Source: Bordetella genomosp. 9 (GTDB lineage: Bacteria; Pseudomonadota; Gammaproteobacteria; Burkholderiales; Burkholderiaceae_B). From it: 64,000 bases of DNA. The position numbers were made by a program, and so were the translations under genes. Within the stretch, counting starts at the first letter, position 1. The number at the start of each line of letters is the position of its first letter. The notes beneath the pieces were generated by a model. It saw nothing but the letters and a program-made list of their open reading frames with translations, was not told the origin of the DNA and ran no database searches. Location of the stretch: assembly GCF_002261425.1 (NCBI RefSeq), contig NZ_NEVJ01000001.1, forward strand, positions 558,001-622,000, written 5' to 3'. Shown piece by piece: positions 8,467 to 16,883 of this stretch.

Positions 8467-9351
8467 TCAGCTTCCCCGGTAGGTGGAGTACGCCCAAGGC
8501 GTGGCGGTCAAGGGGATGTGGTAGTGCGACTCGGGCTCGGCGATGCCGAAAGCGACGCTGACCACGTCCAGGAATGGCGGTTCTTCCGCGCTCAGGCCCT
8601 GGGCGCGGAAATAGTCGCCCAGGTGGAAGCGCAGTTCATATTGACCCGTCGGCAGCGGGCCGCCATCCAGCAGCGGCTGTTCGGTGCGGCCTTTACGATC
8701 GGTGTTCCGGTCGGCCAGCAGGCGCTCGGCGCCGCCGGTCTCGAAGAGCTGGACGCGGACACCCTCGGCGGGCCGGCCGGACGTCGTATCCAGCACATGG
8801 GTGGTCAGGCGGCCGGCGATGTTCGCCATGCCGTGTCCTTCGATGCGGCCGGCCAGGCGCAAGCGCGTGATCCTGCCGATTTCGTCCAGCGCGGCCGCGA
8901 ATTCGGTGTCGTGGTCATTGGCGAGACGCTTGGCGAAGATGCGCAGGGCGGACGCCCGCGTGTGCCGCCGGACGCACAGGATGAACGGAAACTCGAACTT
9001 GTGCCGGTACGCCTGGTTCAGCTCTTCCCAGCGAGCGGCCTCGTCCACAGAAAGGGCCGCCAGGGCCAGGCTCCCTTGCTCCAGGGTGGACTCCGCGCCC
9101 ATGACGCCCATGCGCGCCGCCAGGCCGGCCAGTTCCGGATGCAGGACCAGGAATTCCAGGCATAGGCTGCGAGGCAGGCCCCGGACATGCGCCATCATGG
9201 CGGCATGCAGGGCGTCGGCATCGGCAAAGGGCCGCAGGCCCGCCACCGCGCGGGCGACCCAGGGGGCGTCTTCGAATACCGTACCCAGGAGTTCGACGAA
9301 TTCCGCCTCGCTGCAGGTATTGAGGGCATCCAGGGTGACAGGTGTAGGCAT
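8467..9351 (-). CDS. Fused OHCU decarboxylase / 5-hydroxyisourate hydrolase
   Basis: A 294-residue bifunctional enzyme. The N-terminal half (1-165) is 2-oxo-4-hydroxy-4-carboxy-5-ureidoimidazoline decarboxylase: it carries H-P-E-L-A-G and the K-F-E-F-P-F-I-L segment. The C-terminal half (about 178-294) is a transthyretin-like 5-hydroxyisourate hydrolase: T-T-H-V-L-D at its start and the diagnostic terminal Y-R-G-S. Together they turn 5-hydroxyisourate into S-allantoin. The catalytic order in the pathway is the reverse of the domain order. The start is ATG 9351 (MPTPVTLDAL); the frame is open to 9480, but that extension crosses the operator of the divergent LysR gene. Fusions of these domains are known in plant allantoin synthase and some bacteria. 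Confidence 0.92.
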   Translation of the reverse strand: MPTPVTLDALNTCSEAEFVELLGTVFEDAPWVARAVAGLRPFADADALHAAMMAHVRGLPRSLCLEFLVLHPELAGLAARMGVMGAESTLEQGSLALAALSVDEAARWEELNQAYRHKFEFPFILCVRRHTRASALRIFAKRLANDHDTEFAAALDEIGRITRLRLAGRIEGHGMANIAGRLTTHVLDTTSGRPAEGVRVQLFETGGAERLLADRNTDRKGRTEQPLLDGGPLPTGQYELRFHLGDYFRAQGLSAEEPPFLDVVSVAFGIAEPESHYHIPLTATPWAYSTYRGS

Positions 9352-9428
9352 GGCGAGCAGGGTGATGTGGGGTTGGCACATCTTAAGAAGCCCGAACCAT
9401 TGCCGTCCATCAGCGATTAAGCAACAAT

Positions 9429-9449
9429 CCATACTCAAAATTAGTATGG
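9429..9449. promoter_or_regulatory. Inverted repeat CCATACT-N7-AGTATGG, candidate LysR operator
   Basis: Perfect 7-base arms around an AT-rich 7-base centre in the 106-base gap between the fusion enzyme gene and the divergent LysR gene. LysR proteins classically bind such dyads beside their own gene. The right arm covers the first possible LysR ATG (9446), which argues that translation really begins at 9458. Confidence 0.6.
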
Positions 9450-9457
9450 GAGCGCCC

Positions 9458-10420
9458 ATGGGCCGATCCTTGATACCCACCGCGCTGCGCTACGTCGACC
9501 AGGTGGCGCGTTCGGGCTCGATACAGCGGGCCGCCCGGGAGCTCAATGTCGCGGCGTCCGCCATCAACCGGCAGCTGCTGCGGCTGGAAGAGGAACTGGG
9601 GGTGCCGCTGTTCGAGCGTATGCCGCGCGGCATGCGGCTGACGTCCTCGGGCGATGCCATCGTGTCCATGGCGCGGCGGTGGCGCAACGACGAACGCCGG
9701 GCGTCCGAGGACATCCGGAAACTGCAGGGGGTGCATCAAGGCCATGTGCGCCTGGTCGCCATGGGCAGCCATGTCGACGGCTTCCTGTCGGCATGGATCA
9801 CGGACCTGGCCGCCGTGCACCCCAATATTTCGCTGTCGGTCGAGATCTGCAATACCGACGAGGCCAGCGCCGCCTTGCTCGACGGCACCGCCGACCTGGC
9901 GGCGGCGTTCAACCTGTCGCCGGGGCGCCATCTGCATGTCCTGTGGGAAAGCGAGCTGCCGCTGGGCTGCATCGTCGCGCCGGATCACCCGCTGGCGAAC
10001 GAGGCGTCGGTCAGCCTGCAGGAAATCTGCGCGTATCCGGTGGCCTTGCAGAGCAAGAGCCTGTTCATTCGCCGCTATCTGGAATCGCATTACAGCTGGC
10101 TCTTCGGCGACAACCAGAACCGGATAGAGACCAACTCCCTGCCCCTGATCAAGAAGCTCGCCCGGACGGGACGCTACGTGTCCGTAACGTCGGAGCTCGA
10201 TGCGGCGCCGGAACTGCTGGATGGCTGCCTGCGCTTCGTGCCGGTGCGGGACCAGGGCGCGGAACCGCAGGTCATCCGGGTGGCCATCGACGCGCGCAAG
10301 CCGTTGTCGCCGATCGTGAAGGTGACGGCGGAAACGCTGTCGGAAAGCATCAGGCTATGCCTGGAACAGGTCCGGGGCCGTGCGCAACGCCATCCGCCGG
10401 CCATCGCCGTGAAGGACTGA
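9458..10420 (+). CDS. LysR-family transcriptional regulator
   Basis: 320 residues: N-terminal winged helix-turn-helix (about 6-65; [20 protein letters not shown]) and a periplasmic-binding-protein-like effector domain (about 95-300). The ATG at 9458 is chosen over 9446 because GGGAG lies 5 bases upstream, whereas 9446 has no ribosome site and sits inside an inverted repeat. It is divergent from the ureide-enzyme and ABC-importer operon, which it presumably controls. The effector could be a ureide or a purine-derived compound; this is inference. Confidence 0.9.
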   Translation: MGRSLIPTALRYVDQVARSGSIQRAARELNVAASAINRQLLRLEEELGVPLFERMPRGMRLTSSGDAIVSMARRWRNDERRASEDIRKLQGVHQGHVRLVAMGSHVDGFLSAWITDLAAVHPNISLSVEICNTDEASAALLDGTADLAAAFNLSPGRHLHVLWESELPLGCIVAPDHPLANEASVSLQEICAYPVALQSKSLFIRRYLESHYSWLFGDNQNRIETNSLPLIKKLARTGRYVSVTSELDAAPELLDGCLRFVPVRDQGAEPQVIRVAIDARKPLSPIVKVTAETLSESIRLCLEQVRGRAQRHPPAIAVKD

Positions 10421-10424
10421 TCGC

Positions 10425-10886
10425 ATGCATATCTGGGTCGATGCGGATGCCTGTCCCGCCGTCATCAAGGAAATCCTGTATCGCGCGGCGCAGCGATGGC
10501 AGCGGTCCCTGACGCTGGTGGCCAACCAGATGCTGCGAACACCGCCGTCGCCGTTGATCCGGGCGGTGCAGGTGCCGCGTGGCTTCGACGTGGCCGATGA
10601 CTACATCGTGCAGCACGTCGAGGCCGGGGACCTGGTCATCACCGGCGATATCCCGCTGGCGGCGCAGGTCCTGGACAAGCACGCCCAGGTGCTCAGCCCG
10701 CGCGGCGAGCGCTTTACGGCTGACACCATACGCGAGCGCCTGTCGATGCGCGACATGATGGAAGACCTGCGCAATGCCGGCGTCGACATCGGCGGACCCG
10801 CGGCGTTCAGCCAGGCCGATCGCCGCGCCTTCGGCAATGCGCTGGATCGGTTGATGCTCCAGGCGTCATCGCGGCCTAGGCGCTAG
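10425..10886 (+). CDS. yaiI: YaiI/YqxD family protein (DUF188)
   Basis: 153 residues, the usual size. Shows the family start [11 protein letters not shown], then V-A-N-Q and a [11 protein letters not shown] motif whose acidic residues resemble the PIN-like nuclease fold. Biochemical function is not established for the family. It starts 4 bases after the LysR stop with an AAGGA ribosome site inside the preceding gene, so it is probably cotranscribed with LysR. Confidence 0.9.
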   Translation: MHIWVDADACPAVIKEILYRAAQRWQRSLTLVANQMLRTPPSPLIRAVQVPRGFDVADDYIVQHVEAGDLVITGDIPLAAQVLDKHAQVLSPRGERFTADTIRERLSMRDMMEDLRNAGVDIGGPAAFSQADRRAFGNALDRLMLQASSRPRR

Positions 10887-10925
10887 CCGGCCAGAAGGGG
10901 ACCAGGGCGCTTATTTTTCGGCAAA

Positions 10926-10972
10926 TACAAATCAAAGGCTGTATTTCAGATTTACAAACCACAGGCTGTAAA
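10926..10972. repeat. Tandem 18-base repeats (16/18 identical) with 27-base period
   Basis: TACAAATCAAAGGCTGTA at 10926-10943 and TACAAACCACAGGCTGTA at 10953-10970. Each unit is itself an inverted TACA-N10-TGTA, and the second extends to TTTACA-N10-TGTAAA (10951-10972). This could be a double operator or a recombination-site relic. Confidence 0.6.
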
Positions 10973-11183
10973 CGCCTCAAGCCTGAGTTGTCCGCGCACG
11001 GCCCACGGCCGGGAGGCTGTGCCTTGTTGAGGCAGCCATTCATCCCGAATGCAACGTACGTTAATGCAGCGGGGCGTCGGCAACGGGACGACCGCAAATA
11101 TCCCGGAACGTCTCGGAATCGCAGCGCATGCGGCCCGCAGGCGGGGATGGAGTTCACTCTTGCGCACGAAGGAAAACCTTTAA

Positions 11184-11238
11184 TAGGATGGTGTCTTATT
11201 TAAGCTTAATACCTTTAACCTTAAATAACGCCATCCTA
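11184..11238. repeat. Long interrupted palindrome with AT-rich arms
   Basis: The left arm (11184-11204) reads TAGGATGG, TGTC, TTATTTAAG. The right arm (11220-11238), reverse-complemented, reads TAGGATGG, CG, TTATTTAAG. So 17 of about 20 positions pair, around a 15-base loop. Weaker pairing continues outward. There is no GC clamp and no T-run, so it is not a classic terminator. A cruciform, protein-binding site or mobile-element scar are possible. Confidence 0.65.
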
Positions 11239-11295
11239 ACTAAAGCTTGACTCCATGGCGAGCCGGGTAGGTTGATCCCGGTTCCCACGCCGGGA

Positions 11296-11787
11296 TCACT
11301 TCTTCCCGACGTTGCCTCCGACTTCCTCGATGGCGGCAAGGTCCACGAGATTCGCGGGCATGCCAATGCCCGGGTTGCGGAACATGCGCTTGTTCTGGTG
11401 CGGGTAATCGCAGACGTCGTGGGGGAGCCGTTCGCCGACGACGATGCAGCGCAGGACTTCGGTCCCGGTGTTCCTGATCGAGTGGGCCAGGCCGCCTTTG
11501 CGGTAGCCCAGGAAATCGCCAGGGCCGATGGCGAACGACTCGTCTCCGATCAGCGCGGTTGCCGTGCCGCTCAGCACATACACGCATTCGTCTTCGTGAT
11601 GATGAGCATGGTGCTCGGTCGTCTCGTGGCCCGGTTCGACCTCGATGATGTGGAAGCCGAAACCGGTCAGCCCGGTCGCGTCGCCCAGCGATTTATTGAC
11701 ACGCTTGGCGTTGGGATTCCTGAAATGGGTCTTGCCGAGGCCCGCCATTGCGGCGATTTCCTCGCTTTTCATCAGGTACGCGGTCAT
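11296..11787 (-). CDS. Cupin-domain protein
   Basis: 163 residues with a single cupin barrel. Motif 1 is clear (G-H-E-T-T-E-H-H-A-H-H-H-E-D-E-C-V-Y-V-L-S-G), giving His/His/Glu metal ligands; motif 2 is G-D-F-L-G-Y-R-K-G-G-L-A-H-S near residue 100. Enzyme or sugar/acid-binding role cannot be told. ATG 11787 (MTAYLMKSEE) is chosen because the extra in-frame residues upstream are not cupin-like. It is divergent from the AraC gene at 12021. Confidence 0.88.
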   Translation of the reverse strand: MTAYLMKSEEIAAMAGLGKTHFRNPNAKRVNKSLGDATGLTGFGFHIIEVEPGHETTEHHAHHHEDECVYVLSGTATALIGDESFAIGPGDFLGYRKGGLAHSIRNTGTEVLRCIVVGERLPHDVCDYPHQNKRMFRNPGIGMPANLVDLAAIEEVGGNVGKK

Positions 11788-11962
11788 GGCAATGGCTCTT
11801 GAGAAGCAACGGAGAAGGATTCTACGGCCGCCCACGCCTGCGCGGCAGGGCGAATCCGCGCTTAGCGTCAGCCCGCCCGGGTGCTTAGTTCTGTCCCCAA
11901 TTCTAACCGGCCCTCCGCCCTGGCATGGGTCAACGCTAATCCCCGCCGCGCGCGCCCGTTCT

Positions 11963-11968
11963 TATAAT
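11963..11968 (+). promoter_or_regulatory. Perfect -10 box TATAAT upstream of the AraC gene
   Basis: TATAAT in an otherwise GC-rich stretch, 53 bases before the AraC TTG start. No good -35 hexamer is visible 16-18 bases upstream, so activator dependence is possible. Confidence 0.4.
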
Positions 11969-12020
11969 GGCAGCACAGAAGAAATAAAAAACGCGACAGG
12001 GTGCTGACGAGGAGAACGTT

Positions 12021-12884
12021 TTGTCGACGGCCATCAAGGTCTTTCACGGCCGGTTCGGACGGGTTGCGCTGCTCGACATGGACAAGCCGCTCATCCCGCA
12101 CGCGCATCACCATTGCCATGTGCTGATCAAGGCCAGCGGCGCCGACACGTTCTTTTCGGTACGCGATCGCCTCAACCCGCTGACCGACGATACCGCCGTA
12201 CTGGTCAACGCCTGGGAGCTGCATTCCTACGAGCATCCTGGCCCGCTGGCGCCGCGCACGGTCATCCTGGCGCTGTACATCGAACCTTCCTGGCTGGCGG
12301 ACATCCAGCGCCAGCTCTGGGTGTCCGCCCATCCGCAGTTTTTCCCCCAGCCTTGCGTGGAGATCGCGCCCCGCATCCGCAAGCTGGCCGACGACCTGGC
12401 CATGGAGATGTACTTCGCCGACCAGATTTCGCCGCAGCGGCTGGAGGCGGTGCTGTTCGACCTGATGATCGCCGTCATCGATCCGTTCTCGGAATGGCGC
12501 AATCTGCGGGGAATCCCTTATAAGCACACCACGAACGCCATGGACCCGCGCATCCGGCGCGCCATGGCGTATATGCGGGAGAACATCGGCGCGCCCGTCG
12601 ACATGGCCGCGCTGGCGACCCGCAGCGGGCTGTCGCGCGCGCATTTCTTCGAGCTGTTCCGGCGCAGCACCAGCCTGACGCCCAATGTGTTCAGCAACGT
12701 CTTGCGCATGGAGGCCGCTCTGCAGGCGCTGAGCCGGGGCGACACGACGCTGACCGATCTTTCCTACCGGTTGGGCTTTTCGGCGCCGGGGCACTTCACC
12801 CGTTTCTTTCGCCAGCACATCGGCACGGCGCCCATCGATTACCGCCGGGTCGTCCAGAGTTACGAAAATCAGACTCCAGGGTAA
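12021..12884 (+). CDS. AraC-family transcriptional regulator
   Basis: 287 residues: N-terminal cupin-like sensing half (H-A-H-H-H-C-H-V near residue 31) and a C-terminal double helix-turn-helix (about 185-280; A-T-R-S-G-L-S-R-A-H-F-F-E-L-F-R and Y-R-L-G-F-S-A-P-G-H-F-T-R-F-F-R). It begins at TTG 12021, supported by an AGGAG ribosome site 7 bases upstream. It sits immediately upstream of, and on the same strand as, the molybdenum hydroxylase/CoA-ligase/Liv operon, and is the obvious candidate activator. Confidence 0.88.
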   Translation: MSTAIKVFHGRFGRVALLDMDKPLIPHAHHHCHVLIKASGADTFFSVRDRLNPLTDDTAVLVNAWELHSYEHPGPLAPRTVILALYIEPSWLADIQRQLWVSAHPQFFPQPCVEIAPRIRKLADDLAMEMYFADQISPQRLEAVLFDLMIAVIDPFSEWRNLRGIPYKHTTNAMDPRIRRAMAYMRENIGAPVDMAALATRSGLSRAHFFELFRRSTSLTPNVFSNVLRMEAALQALSRGDTTLTDLSYRLGFSAPGHFTRFFRQHIGTAPIDYRRVVQSYENQTPG

Positions 12885-12885
12885 G

Positions 12886-12904
12886 TTGCCGGATTTTCCG
12901 GTAA
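12886..12904. promoter_or_regulatory. Hairpin/dyad TTGCCGGA-TTT-TCCGGTAA after the AraC gene
   Basis: An 8-base stem (7 of 8 pairs) with a 3-base loop starting 2 bases after the AraC stop. It lacks a following T-run. It may be an operator for the downstream operon or an RNA hairpin separating the two units. Confidence 0.4.
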
Positions 12905-12990
12905 GACGACCGATCCCTCTCCTGACTAAGCTGCCCCCAATACGAATGACAAGGACGGGCGGCTGAAGCCGCTGTCCAACGGGACGAGAC

Positions 12991-15900
12991 TTGGATACTG
13001 GCCAGCAACGCGCCGTACGGCACGTGGGCGACGCCCGTCAGCGGATCGAGGACGATACCTTGCTGACCGGCAAGGGACGCTATGCCGACGACCTGGGCAC
13101 CAAGCCCGGCACGCTGTACGCGGCCGTGCTGCGGTCGCCGCATGCGCACGCACGTCTGCTGCGGGTGGATGGGACCAGGGCCCTGGCGCTGCCCGGGGTG
13201 CATGCCATGCTCGCGGGCGACGACGTCCGCCGCTGGACGCGGCCCTTCGTGGTGGGCGTCAAGCAACCCATGGAGCACTGGTGCCTGGCCGTCGATACGG
13301 TCCGCTATGTCGGCGAGCCGGTGGCCGTGGTGGTCGCCGAAAGCCGCGCGCTGGCGGAAGACGCCCTGGAGCAATTGGAGGTCGAGTACGAGCCGCTCGA
13401 TCCGGTGGTCGAGATAGAGGCGGCCATCGCCGACGACGCGCCCCTGTTGCATGAAAAGGTGGGCAGCAACATCGCCAGCGATCGCGTTTTCCGCTACGGC
13501 GATCCGGAGGCGGCGTTCGCGCAAGCGCCGCACAACGTGCAACTGACGGTGCGCTATCCGCGCAATTCGGGCACACCCATCGAATGCTTCGTGGTCTGCG
13601 CCGAGCACGTGTCGGACGACGACGGCTATGAAGTCCTCTCCAATTTCCAGGGGCCTTTCTCGCTGCATGCGGTGATGGCCCTGGCCTTGCAGATGCCCGC
13701 CGCGCGGCTGCGGCTGAAGACGCCGCCCGACTCCGGCGGCAGCTACGGCGTCAAGCAGGCAGTGTTTCCGTACATCGTGCTGATGTGCCTGGCCGCGCGC
13801 AAGGCCGGCGCCCCCGTCAAATGGGTGGAGGACCGCCTGGAGCATCTGGTGGCGGCGACGTCCGCGACGGGTCGCCTGACCACGCTGCGCGCCGCGGTCG
13901 AAGACGATGGCCGCATCACGGCCCTGGACTATGACCAGTTCGACGACGTCGGCGGCTATCTGCGCGCGCCCGAGCCGGCGACCTTCTACCGCATGCACGG
14001 CTGCCTGACCGGCGCCTACGACATTCCCAACCTGAGCGTGCGCAACCGGGTGGTGCTGACCAACAAGACGCCCGCCGGCCTGGTGCGCGGCTTCGGCGGG
14101 CCGCAGGTGTACTTCGCGCTGGAGCGCCTGGTCCAGCGCATCGCTGTCGAGCTCGGGCTGGATCCGCTGGACGTGTATCGGCGCAACTTCGTGCAGCCGG
14201 GCGCCTTTCCCTATCGCGCGGCGGCCGGCGCGCTGCTGGACTCTGGCAATTATCCCAAGGCCCTGGCGCTGGCGGTGGAGCAGGGTGGCTTGCATGAACT
14301 GCTGGCGCGGCGCGAGGCCGCCCGCCGCGAAGGCCGCCTGTATGGCATCGGCTATGCGGCCATCGTCGAGCCGTCCATCTCCAACATGGGCTATATCACC
14401 ACGGCCTTGACGCCCGAGCAGCGCGCCAAGGCCGGGCCGAAGAATGGCGCGCTGGCCGCCGCCACGGTCGCGATCGATCTGCTTGGCGGTGTGACGGCCG
14501 TCATCGATTCGACGCCGCAGGGCCAGGGGCACCGCACGGTGGCCGCGCAGATCGTGGCCGACGTGCTCGGGCTGGATCCGTCGGAGATCACCGTGAACGC
14601 GGAGCTGGATACGCAAAAGGACGCGTGGTCGGTGGCGGCGGGAAACTACTCCAGCCGCTTTGCCGGGGCGGTCGCGGGGACGCTGCATCTGGCGGCGGTG
14701 CAGGTGCGCGACAAGCTGGCGCGCATCGCCGCCGGGCAGTTCGGCTGCGCCCCGCAGGACGTGCGCTTCGCCGGCGGCAAGGTCTTTGCCGAAGGGCGTG
14801 CCGACAAGGCCTTGCCGTTCGCCCGCCTGTCCAGCGGGGCGCACTGGGCGCCCGCGCTGCTCCCGCCGGGGGAAGATCCCAGCCTGCGGGCGACCGTGTT
14901 CTGGACGCCCGAACAGCTGACCGCGCCTACCGAGGACGATCGCATCAACACGTCGGCCGCCTATGGATTCGTGTTCGACATCTGCGCGGTCGAAGTCGAT
15001 CGCGATACGGGGCAGGTCCGCATCGATCGCTACGTGACCTGCCACGACGCCGGCCGCATCCTGAATCCGGCGCTGGCCGATGGACAGATCCGCGGGGCCT
15101 ATGCGCAGGGCCTGGGCGCGGCGCTGATGGAAGAGTTCGTCTACGGACCGGATGGCAGTTTCCTGTCGGGCACGCTGGCGGACTATACGGTGCCGACCGC
15201 CTGCGAAGTGCCCGAGCCGGTGATCGTCCACATGGAAACGCCGTCGCCTTTCACACCGCTGGGCGCCAAGGGCCTGGGAGAAGGCAACAACATGAGCACG
15301 CCGGTCTGCATCGCCAATGCGGTTGCCGACGCGCTGGACGTGGCGGACGTGCGCCTGCCGTTGAGTTCGTCGCGGGTCATGGACCTGATCGGCATGGCCG
15401 ATCCCCCGCCTGCCGGCGGGGCGCCCGCGCGGGCGGGCGGATCGATGGCTGGCGAGTCACCGGCCGGTGGAACGCCAACCGCCGGGGCCTCCGGCGCGGG
15501 GACAGCCGCCGGGTCGTCCGCGGCCGCGCCCGCCGGAAAGGGGCGCGGGCTGACCGCGCGCGGCGAGGTGCGCTTGCAGGCGCCGCCGCAAGCCGTCTAC
15601 GACGTGCTTCTGGACCCCGACAGCCTGGCCCGCGTCATCCCCGGCTGCCATGCCTTGCAGCCGGCCGGGCCCAATCGCTACCGCGCGGATGTGACGATCG
15701 GCGTGGGCCTGGTCAAGGCGCGCTATGCCGCCGAGATCGCGCTTTCCGACCTCGAGCCGCCGCATCGCCTGCGGCTGTCCGGCTCGGGAATTTCATCGCT
15801 GGGCACGGCACGTGGCAGCGGCAGCGTGGAGCTGGAGCCGCAGGGTTCGGGCACGCTGCTGCGCTACGACTACCAGGCCGAAGTCAGCGGCAAGGTGGCC

Positions 15901-16068
15901 GCGGTGGGAGGACGCATGCTGGAAGGCGCCGCCAGGATCGTACTGGCGCAGCTCTTCGAGAAACTGGGCAGCCAGGCCGGCGCGCCGGCCGGCGGCCACG
16001 CCGCCGGGCAATCGCCGGCCGTGCCGCTCTGGCGGCGCCTGCTGCGTTGGATGGGGATATCCAGATGA
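12991..16068 (+). CDS. Molybdopterin-binding large subunit fused to CoxG-like domain
   Basis: 1025 residues. About 1-785 is the large subunit of a xanthine-dehydrogenase-family molybdenum hydroxylase. The pterin-site loop reads V-R-G-F-G-G-P-Q (near 370), as in xanthine dehydrogenases rather than the A-Y-x-C-S-F-R of true CO dehydrogenase. The catalytic Glu is in G-A-K-G-L-G-E-G-N (near 757). After a Gly/Ala/Pro-rich linker (about 795-850) comes a CoxG/SRPBCC domain (about 852-995; V-Y-D-V-L-L-D-P-D, V-I-P-G-C), ending in a basic amphipathic tail. CoxG is normally separate and anchors the enzyme to the membrane. Start TTG 12991 follows GGGACGAG. Substrate unknown. Confidence 0.9.
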   Translation: MDTGQQRAVRHVGDARQRIEDDTLLTGKGRYADDLGTKPGTLYAAVLRSPHAHARLLRVDGTRALALPGVHAMLAGDDVRRWTRPFVVGVKQPMEHWCLAVDTVRYVGEPVAVVVAESRALAEDALEQLEVEYEPLDPVVEIEAAIADDAPLLHEKVGSNIASDRVFRYGDPEAAFAQAPHNVQLTVRYPRNSGTPIECFVVCAEHVSDDDGYEVLSNFQGPFSLHAVMALALQMPAARLRLKTPPDSGGSYGVKQAVFPYIVLMCLAARKAGAPVKWVEDRLEHLVAATSATGRLTTLRAAVEDDGRITALDYDQFDDVGGYLRAPEPATFYRMHGCLTGAYDIPNLSVRNRVVLTNKTPAGLVRGFGGPQVYFALERLVQRIAVELGLDPLDVYRRNFVQPGAFPYRAAAGALLDSGNYPKALALAVEQGGLHELLARREAARREGRLYGIGYAAIVEPSISNMGYITTALTPEQRAKAGPKNGALAAATVAIDLLGGVTAVIDSTPQGQGHRTVAAQIVADVLGLDPSEITVNAELDTQKDAWSVAAGNYSSRFAGAVAGTLHLAAVQVRDKLARIAAGQFGCAPQDVRFAGGKVFAEGRADKALPFARLSSGAHWAPALLPPGEDPSLRATVFWTPEQLTAPTEDDRINTSAAYGFVFDICAVEVDRDTGQVRIDRYVTCHDAGRILNPALADGQIRGAYAQGLGAALMEEFVYGPDGSFLSGTLADYTVPTACEVPEPVIVHMETPSPFTPLGAKGLGEGNNMSTPVCIANAVADALDVADVRLPLSSSRVMDLIGMADPPPAGGAPARAGGSMAGESPAGGTPTAGASGAGTAAGSSAAAPAGKGRGLTARGEVRLQAPPQAVYDVLLDPDSLARVIPGCHALQPAGPNRYRADVTIGVGLVKARYAAEIALSDLEPPHRLRLSGSGISSLGTARGSGSVELEPQGSGTLLRYDYQAEVSGKVAAVGGRMLEGAARIVLAQLFEKLGSQAGAPAGGHAAGQSPAVPLWRRLLRWMGISR

Positions 16069-16883
16069 AGCCTCCCGTCTTCGATTACCGCCGCTGCGAC
16101 ACCGTCGACGAGGCGCTGGCCCTGCTCGACGAATACGGCGACGACGCCCGCGTGCTGGCGGGCGGCCAGTCGCTGATGGCCGTGCTGAACATGCGCCTGG
16201 CGCAGCCGCGCGTACTGGTCGACATTTCCCGCGTGAAAGGCCTGGACTACGTGCGCGCCGAGAATGGCTTCCTGGCGATCGGCGCATCGGCCACGCAGGC
16301 CTCCGTCGAGTGGCGCGCCAGCCTGTCGCGGGAAGTGCCGCTGCTGGCGCTCGCCTTTCCCAGGATTTCGCATTTCCAGATCCGCAACCGGGGCACCGTA
16401 TGCGGGTCGGTGGCGCACGCCGATCCCAGCGCGGAGCTGCCGCTGGCGCTGGCGGCCTTGGGCGGCAAGGTCAGGCTGCGATCGCGAAAGGGGCGCCGTG
16501 AACTGGAAGCTGAAGCATTCTTCCAGGGAATGCTGACCACCGCGCGCCGCCACGACGAACTGCTGGAGGACGTGCACTATCCCTTGCACCGTCCGGGAAC
16601 CCGCTATGCCTTCGCCGAAGTCAGCCGCAGGCACGGCGACTTCGCCATCGTCGCCTGCGCGGCCGTGGCGGACGAGCGCGAGATACGCCTGGCCGTGGGC
16701 GGTGTGGCCGACCGCCCGCGCGTGTTGACCTTGCCGCGATTGGACGCGAGCGAACTGGCGAGCGCCATCAACGATTTCGCGTGGCAGCTGGATGCCCAGG
16801 ACGATCCGCATGCCACCGCGGTGTATCGCCGCCACCTGGTGCGCAACCTGGGACGGCGCGTGATAGAGGAAGCTACCCGATGA
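16065..16883 (+). CDS. FAD-binding medium subunit of molybdenum hydroxylase (CoxM-like)
   Basis: 272 residues. The FAD-binding PCMH-type domain shows A-G-G-Q-S-L near residue 25-30 and T-V-C-G-S-V-A-H-A-D-P-S-A-E-L near 107, followed by the CO-dehydrogenase flavoprotein C-terminal domain (about 175-270). There is no 4Fe-4S insertion of the kind found in 4-hydroxybenzoyl-CoA reductase. The ATG overlaps the stop of the large subunit gene (ATGA), so the subunits are translationally coupled. It relays electrons from the iron-sulfur subunit to an external acceptor. Confidence 0.93.
   Translation: MKPPVFDYRRCDTVDEALALLDEYGDDARVLAGGQSLMAVLNMRLAQPRVLVDISRVKGLDYVRAENGFLAIGASATQASVEWRASLSREVPLLALAFPRISHFQIRNRGTVCGSVAHADPSAELPLALAALGGKVRLRSRKGRRELEAEAFFQGMLTTARRHDELLEDVHYPLHRPGTRYAFAEVSRRHGDFAIVACAAVADEREIRLAVGGVADRPRVLTLPRLDASELASAINDFAWQLDAQDDPHATAVYRRHLVRNLGRRVIEEATR

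Larger units (their letters stand above)
10887..11295. other. 409-base intergenic region with repeats, no gene recognised
   Basis: Lies between the convergent YaiI and cupin genes. It is AT-rich for this genome and holds an imperfect tandem pair at 10926-10970, a 10-base palindrome AACGTACGTT at 11053-11062, and a long interrupted palindrome at 11184-11238. A 71-codon frame inside it (10988-11203) has no recognisable product. No RNA gene could be identified. Confidence 0.6.

Noticed and set aside
10988..11203. 71-codon frame in the AT-rich spacer
   Set aside because: No ribosome site, odd composition and no recognisable product.
12796..15231. Minus-strand open frame of 811 codons
   Set aside because: Shadow of the molybdenum hydroxylase large subunit; no recognisable domain.
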